A stretch of DNA of 42,188 bases from Microcaldota archaeon (GTDB lineage Archaea > Micrarchaeota > Micrarchaeia > Micrarchaeales > CABMGC01): NCBI GenBank assembly GCA_028867095.1, contig JAGWHA010000001.1:1-42188 (forward strand), given 5' to 3'. The notes beneath the pieces were generated by a model, which was given only the letters and a program-made list of their open reading frames with translations, was not told the DNA's origin and did no database searches. Below, one piece after another: positions 40,472 to 42,188 of this stretch (its first letter is position 1; each line of letters begins with the position of its first letter). Position numbers and translations under genes: made by a program.

Positions 40472-41173
40472 TTAAAAACCAATGATGCTTCCGCCGCCGT
40501 TAACATATGCCTGGCGCTTGTTAATGTGGTCGACTATTTCTCTGCTGTCATCATTCGTCGCCTTGAATTTTCCGTCAGCAGATCTAATCTTCGGTATTTC
40601 GCTTTTCAGAGATGGTGAAAGCGCCACCACATAGTGCGATTCATCTGCCCCTACATTCACGATATCGCCCTTATTCTGCACAACCGTCTTCCAGACCCCA
40701 TTTTTTCTTATGTACCAAACCCCAATTCCCTCAACCATCTGAAAGCCAACGTCATCAGGGTGCGAATGTCCGCCACGCGCAAATCCCGTATTGGTCGCGA
40801 GCATGTTGTACACCTCTACTCCCTTGTACAAAACCACGGAAATGGAGCCCCTTTCATCGCTGTTGATTTGCCTTACTTCTAAGATCGGCGCTTCAAAATT
40901 CACCTTCAATGAGCCTATGCTGTAATTAAGATTGTATCCTGTGAGGCTTTCCTTAGGGGCGTTAATCGCAATTGCCTCAATCCCTCCCCAGCTTGTTGCC
41001 CTCAAGTCAAAGAGCTCCTTACCGTTTAATGCGATTCTGTAGACTGTCTCCTTTTCACTATTGGCAATCTTTTTCGCGACAAGCAACGCCTGAGTATCGG
41101 GCCTCCTTAAAGAGCCTATCTCCATGACCTCCTTTAGGTCCGGATTTATCTGCATAGGGCGTTTAACAACCAT
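40472..41173 (-). CDS. cupin-fold protein
   Basis: The C-terminal half of this 233-residue protein is a cupin barrel (about 100-200). It has GGHSHPDDVGFQMVEGIGVWYI, which matches the first cupin motif with its two metal-ligand histidines, and a later strand with DIVNVGADESHYVVAL, where His would be the third or fourth ligand. The N-terminal 95 residues are beta-rich and unassigned; they may be a second degenerate barrel. The substrate is unknown; related cupins include sugar isomerases and dioxygenases. A TTTAAA box (41199-41206, minus strand) lies about 27 bp upstream, so the transcript is probably leaderless. Confidence 0.65.
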   Translation of the reverse strand: MVVKRPMQINPDLKEVMEIGSLRRPDTQALLVAKKIANSEKETVYRIALNGKELFDLRATSWGGIEAIAINAPKESLTGYNLNYSIGSLKVNFEAPILEVRQINSDERGSISVVLYKGVEVYNMLATNTGFARGGHSHPDDVGFQMVEGIGVWYIRKNGVWKTVVQNKGDIVNVGADESHYVVALSPSLKSEIPKIRSADGKFKATNDDSREIVDHINKRQAYVNGGGSIIGF

Positions 41174-41196
41174 TATATCAGAATTAATCTTGTTTG

Positions 41197-41208
41197 GGTG
41201 TTTAAATG
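41197..41208 (-). promoter_or_regulatory. TATA box of the cupin gene
   Basis: Read on the minus strand, CATTTAAACAC lies about 27-35 bp before the ATG at 41173, the leaderless spacing seen in the window. Confidence 0.45.
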
Positions 41209-41233
41209 CGCTCCTGTTGTTTTGTTTAGAATC

Positions 41234-41629
41234 CTAGAGTCTTTCGGTTACGTGCTGCGCCTCTATCCGAATTATAATCCGCTTCTCGTTTGGAGTATAG
41301 CCCTGATACTTGTCCGCTCCAGTATACTTCTTTGCGAGCTTGTCTATGTGCTCTACGGCTCCATCCGCCGTCATTTCCACAGCCTTCCCGCGTATCCATG
41401 CCCCAGAGTACGGATTGTCTTCCTTGGTTATACTAATTGCAATCCGTGGGTCGCGCTTTAGATTTCTCTCCTTTACCCTGCCCTCCGCGGTGTTTATCAG
41501 AATTGTGTCTCCATCGCGGTCTATCCACACCGCCGTCACCTGGGGTGAGCCGTCCTTCATGATTGTCGCGATGTGCGCGAAGTTCTTGCCGTCAAGCAGC
41601 TCTTTTACCTTATCCGATAGTTGTACCAT
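41234..41629 (-). CDS. PPOX-class (pyridoxamine 5'-phosphate oxidase fold) flavin or F420-dependent protein
   Basis: The 131-residue split-barrel protein follows the PPOX family pattern: ATIMKDGSPQVTAVWIDRDGDTILINTAEGRVKERNLKRDPRIAISI, then a second strand set (WIRGKAVEMT) and a short C-terminal helix with LAKKYTGADKYQGYTPNEKR. Members bind FMN or F420 and reduce small molecules, or are F420-dependent oxidoreductases annotated as Rv1155-like. Which cofactor is used cannot be told; F420 genes are not seen here. It lies close to tRNA-Ser(GCU) on the same strand. Confidence 0.85.
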   Translation of the reverse strand: MVQLSDKVKELLDGKNFAHIATIMKDGSPQVTAVWIDRDGDTILINTAEGRVKERNLKRDPRIAISITKEDNPYSGAWIRGKAVEMTADGAVEHIDKLAKKYTGADKYQGYTPNEKRIIIRIEAQHVTERL

Positions 41630-41650
41630 ACAATCACGTTGAACAAAATG

Positions 41651-41734
41651 CGCCCAGAGTGAGAGTCGAACTCACGAAGGTCTTTCAACCAAACAGCTTA
41701 GCGGGCTGCCGCCCTACCACTAGGCGACCTGGGC
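41651..41734 (-). tRNA. tRNA-Ser (GCU)
   Basis: Read on the minus strand, the acceptor GCCCAGG pairs with TCTGGGC and is followed by discriminator G. The D stem is GCC/GGC, the anticodon stem GCAGC/GCTGT with loop C-C-GCT-A-A (anticodon GCT), a long variable arm GGTT-GAAA-GACC, and the T arm GTGAG-TTCGACT-CTCAC. No intron. Position 33, normally T, reads C. A TATA-like ATTAATAC/TTTAAG stretch (41754-41768) lies upstream. Confidence 0.9.
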
Positions 41735-41784
41735 ACGAGAATAATGGGGCGAAATTAATACTTAAAGCTTACTTATACTTAGGG

Positions 41785-42024
41785 CTATTTTAACCTCTCA
41801 TCCACTTTGGAGGAATCTTCAAGCGCGTCCCTCCCCATTTTTATGCGAACCTTGAAAACATCAAAATACTTTGCCGCAGTCACCGCGCTTGTCCCTGCGC
41901 GTTCCGCCGCCTTGGTGGTGCTCAGGTCCTTCTCGTAAGCCTCAAAGAGGATAGCCTTTTGCTCAGCGCTTAGCGGCTTGTTTGCATTCCTGTTTTTTCT
42001 TGGGGAAATCTTATTCACAAACAT
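41785..42024 (-). CDS. small helix-turn-helix protein
   Basis: From the ATG at 42024 the 79-residue product begins with a basic arm (MFVNKISPRKNRNANK). A helix-turn-helix-like region follows (LSAEQKAILFEAYEKDLSTTKAAERAGTSAVTAAKYFDVF), where TTKAAERAGTSAVTAAKYF fits turn and recognition helix. It is probably DNA-binding. The open frame runs further back to 42177, but that part overlaps the SRP RNA and is not credible. AAGGAG abuts the ATG, so the GTG two codons later (42018) is an equally good start with ideal spacing. Downstream on the same strand lies tRNA-Ser(GCU). Confidence 0.55.
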   Translation of the reverse strand: MFVNKISPRKNRNANKPLSAEQKAILFEAYEKDLSTTKAAERAGTSAVTAAKYFDVFKVRIKMGRDALEDSSKVDERLK

Positions 42025-42051
42025 CTCCTTTCTATGAAGTGGCAGCAGCCG

Positions 42052-42076
42052 CCTTGCATTGCAGCGCACTGCAAGG
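42052..42076 (-). repeat. alternative hairpin between SRP RNA and HTH gene
   Basis: CCTTGCA (42052-42058) can pair with TGCAAGG (42070-42076). Alternatively TTGCAG (42059-42064) pairs with CTGCAA (42069-42074). These are mutually exclusive and lie just after the SRP RNA. They may be an RNA end signal or processing element. Confidence 0.35.
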
Positions 42077-42188
42077 TTATCTAGGCCTACACTCAGCCCC
42101 GTATCTCTAGAGCATAGTAAACATAGACTTAGGGTTGCTCCTTCCGGCCTGGCCCGGTTCGAATATGCAACTACCACTAGAGGCGAAA
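42070..42188 (-). ncRNA. SRP (7S) RNA, 3' part, running off the window
   Basis: The minus strand carries GAACCGGGCCAGGCCGGAAG followed by GAGCAACC, nearly identical to the universally conserved helix 8 of SRP RNA (GAACCGGCCCAGGUCGGAA...GGAGCA), including the GGAA tetraloop. GTTGC and GCAAC close helix 8. Flanking CTCTAG/CTAGAG and GTAG/CTAT pairs extend helix 5. The 5' half lies outside the window; the 3' end is uncertain, near 42070-42080. It is the RNA core of the signal recognition particle. Confidence 0.8.

Noticed and set aside
42025..42177. N-terminal 51 residues of the long minus-strand ORF ending at 41785
   Set aside because: They overlap the conserved SRP RNA sequence and have no ribosome binding site; the real start is at 42024 or 42018.

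Overview
The window is archaeal chromosome. Evidence: archaeal-type PheS/PheT, AlaRS, RFC large subunit, FEN1 with a PIP box, MBF1, CDP-archaeol synthase, a TRAM-domain protein, TATA boxes about 25-35 bp before many start codons (leaderless transcripts), GGTG-type ribosome binding sites inside operons, a tRNA-Ser with a canonical 37/38 intron, and the conserved S-domain sequence of 7S SRP RNA at the right edge. Tight packing, tail-to-tail overlaps and small proteins fit a reduced DPANN-type genome. A Micrarchaeota/ARMAN-like lineage is my best guess; it is inferred, not proven.

Layout. 1-1000: an AT-rich segment with a small HExxH protein, unlike its surroundings. 1118-3448: a DMT transporter with an extra soluble tail, divergent from a tandem Lrp-like regulator. 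3554-4291: a micro-operon of very small proteins (a possible frameshifted pair, a zinc finger and a stand-alone RAM domain). 4388-5911: a long structured leader, a KaiC-like ATPase and a V4R protein. 5904-8640: a UbiA prenyltransferase, an O-methyltransferase and a cell-surface protein. 8637-12273: pheS-pheT-hypothetical. 12266-15393: RfcL, a membrane protein, tRNA-Glu, MscL with a zinc ribbon, and AroD. 15505-17039: intron-bearing tRNA-Ser(UGA) and a cation/proton antiporter. 17127-20893: a tandem ThyX-like protein, GlyA and thymidylate kinase, all bearing on dTMP supply. 20938-22464: LemA-HtpX.

22615-29816 is the most striking part: an operon resembling hydrogenase-4 (HyfB, a HyfC-HyfE fusion, HyfF, HyfG, HyfI). 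The membrane subunits keep the ion-translocation Lys/Glu residues. The large subunit has lost all four Ni-ligand cysteines, and the small subunit has lost all four cysteines of the proximal [4Fe-4S] cluster. No ferredoxin-like subunit is present. It looks like a complex-I-type ion-translocating machine with no recognisable redox centre.

29830-42188: a beta-carbonic-anhydrase-like protein, a transglutaminase-like protein, the operon MBF1-FEN1-Hsp20-tiny basic protein, a site-2 protease, CarS, an ExoV/Cas4-like nuclease with AlaRS, a HAD phosphatase, a TRAM protein with a palindromic promoter and a hairpin terminator, a cupin protein, a PPOX protein, tRNA-Ser(GCU), a small HTH protein and the 3' part of SRP RNA. 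No CRISPR array, insertion sequence or rRNA was seen.
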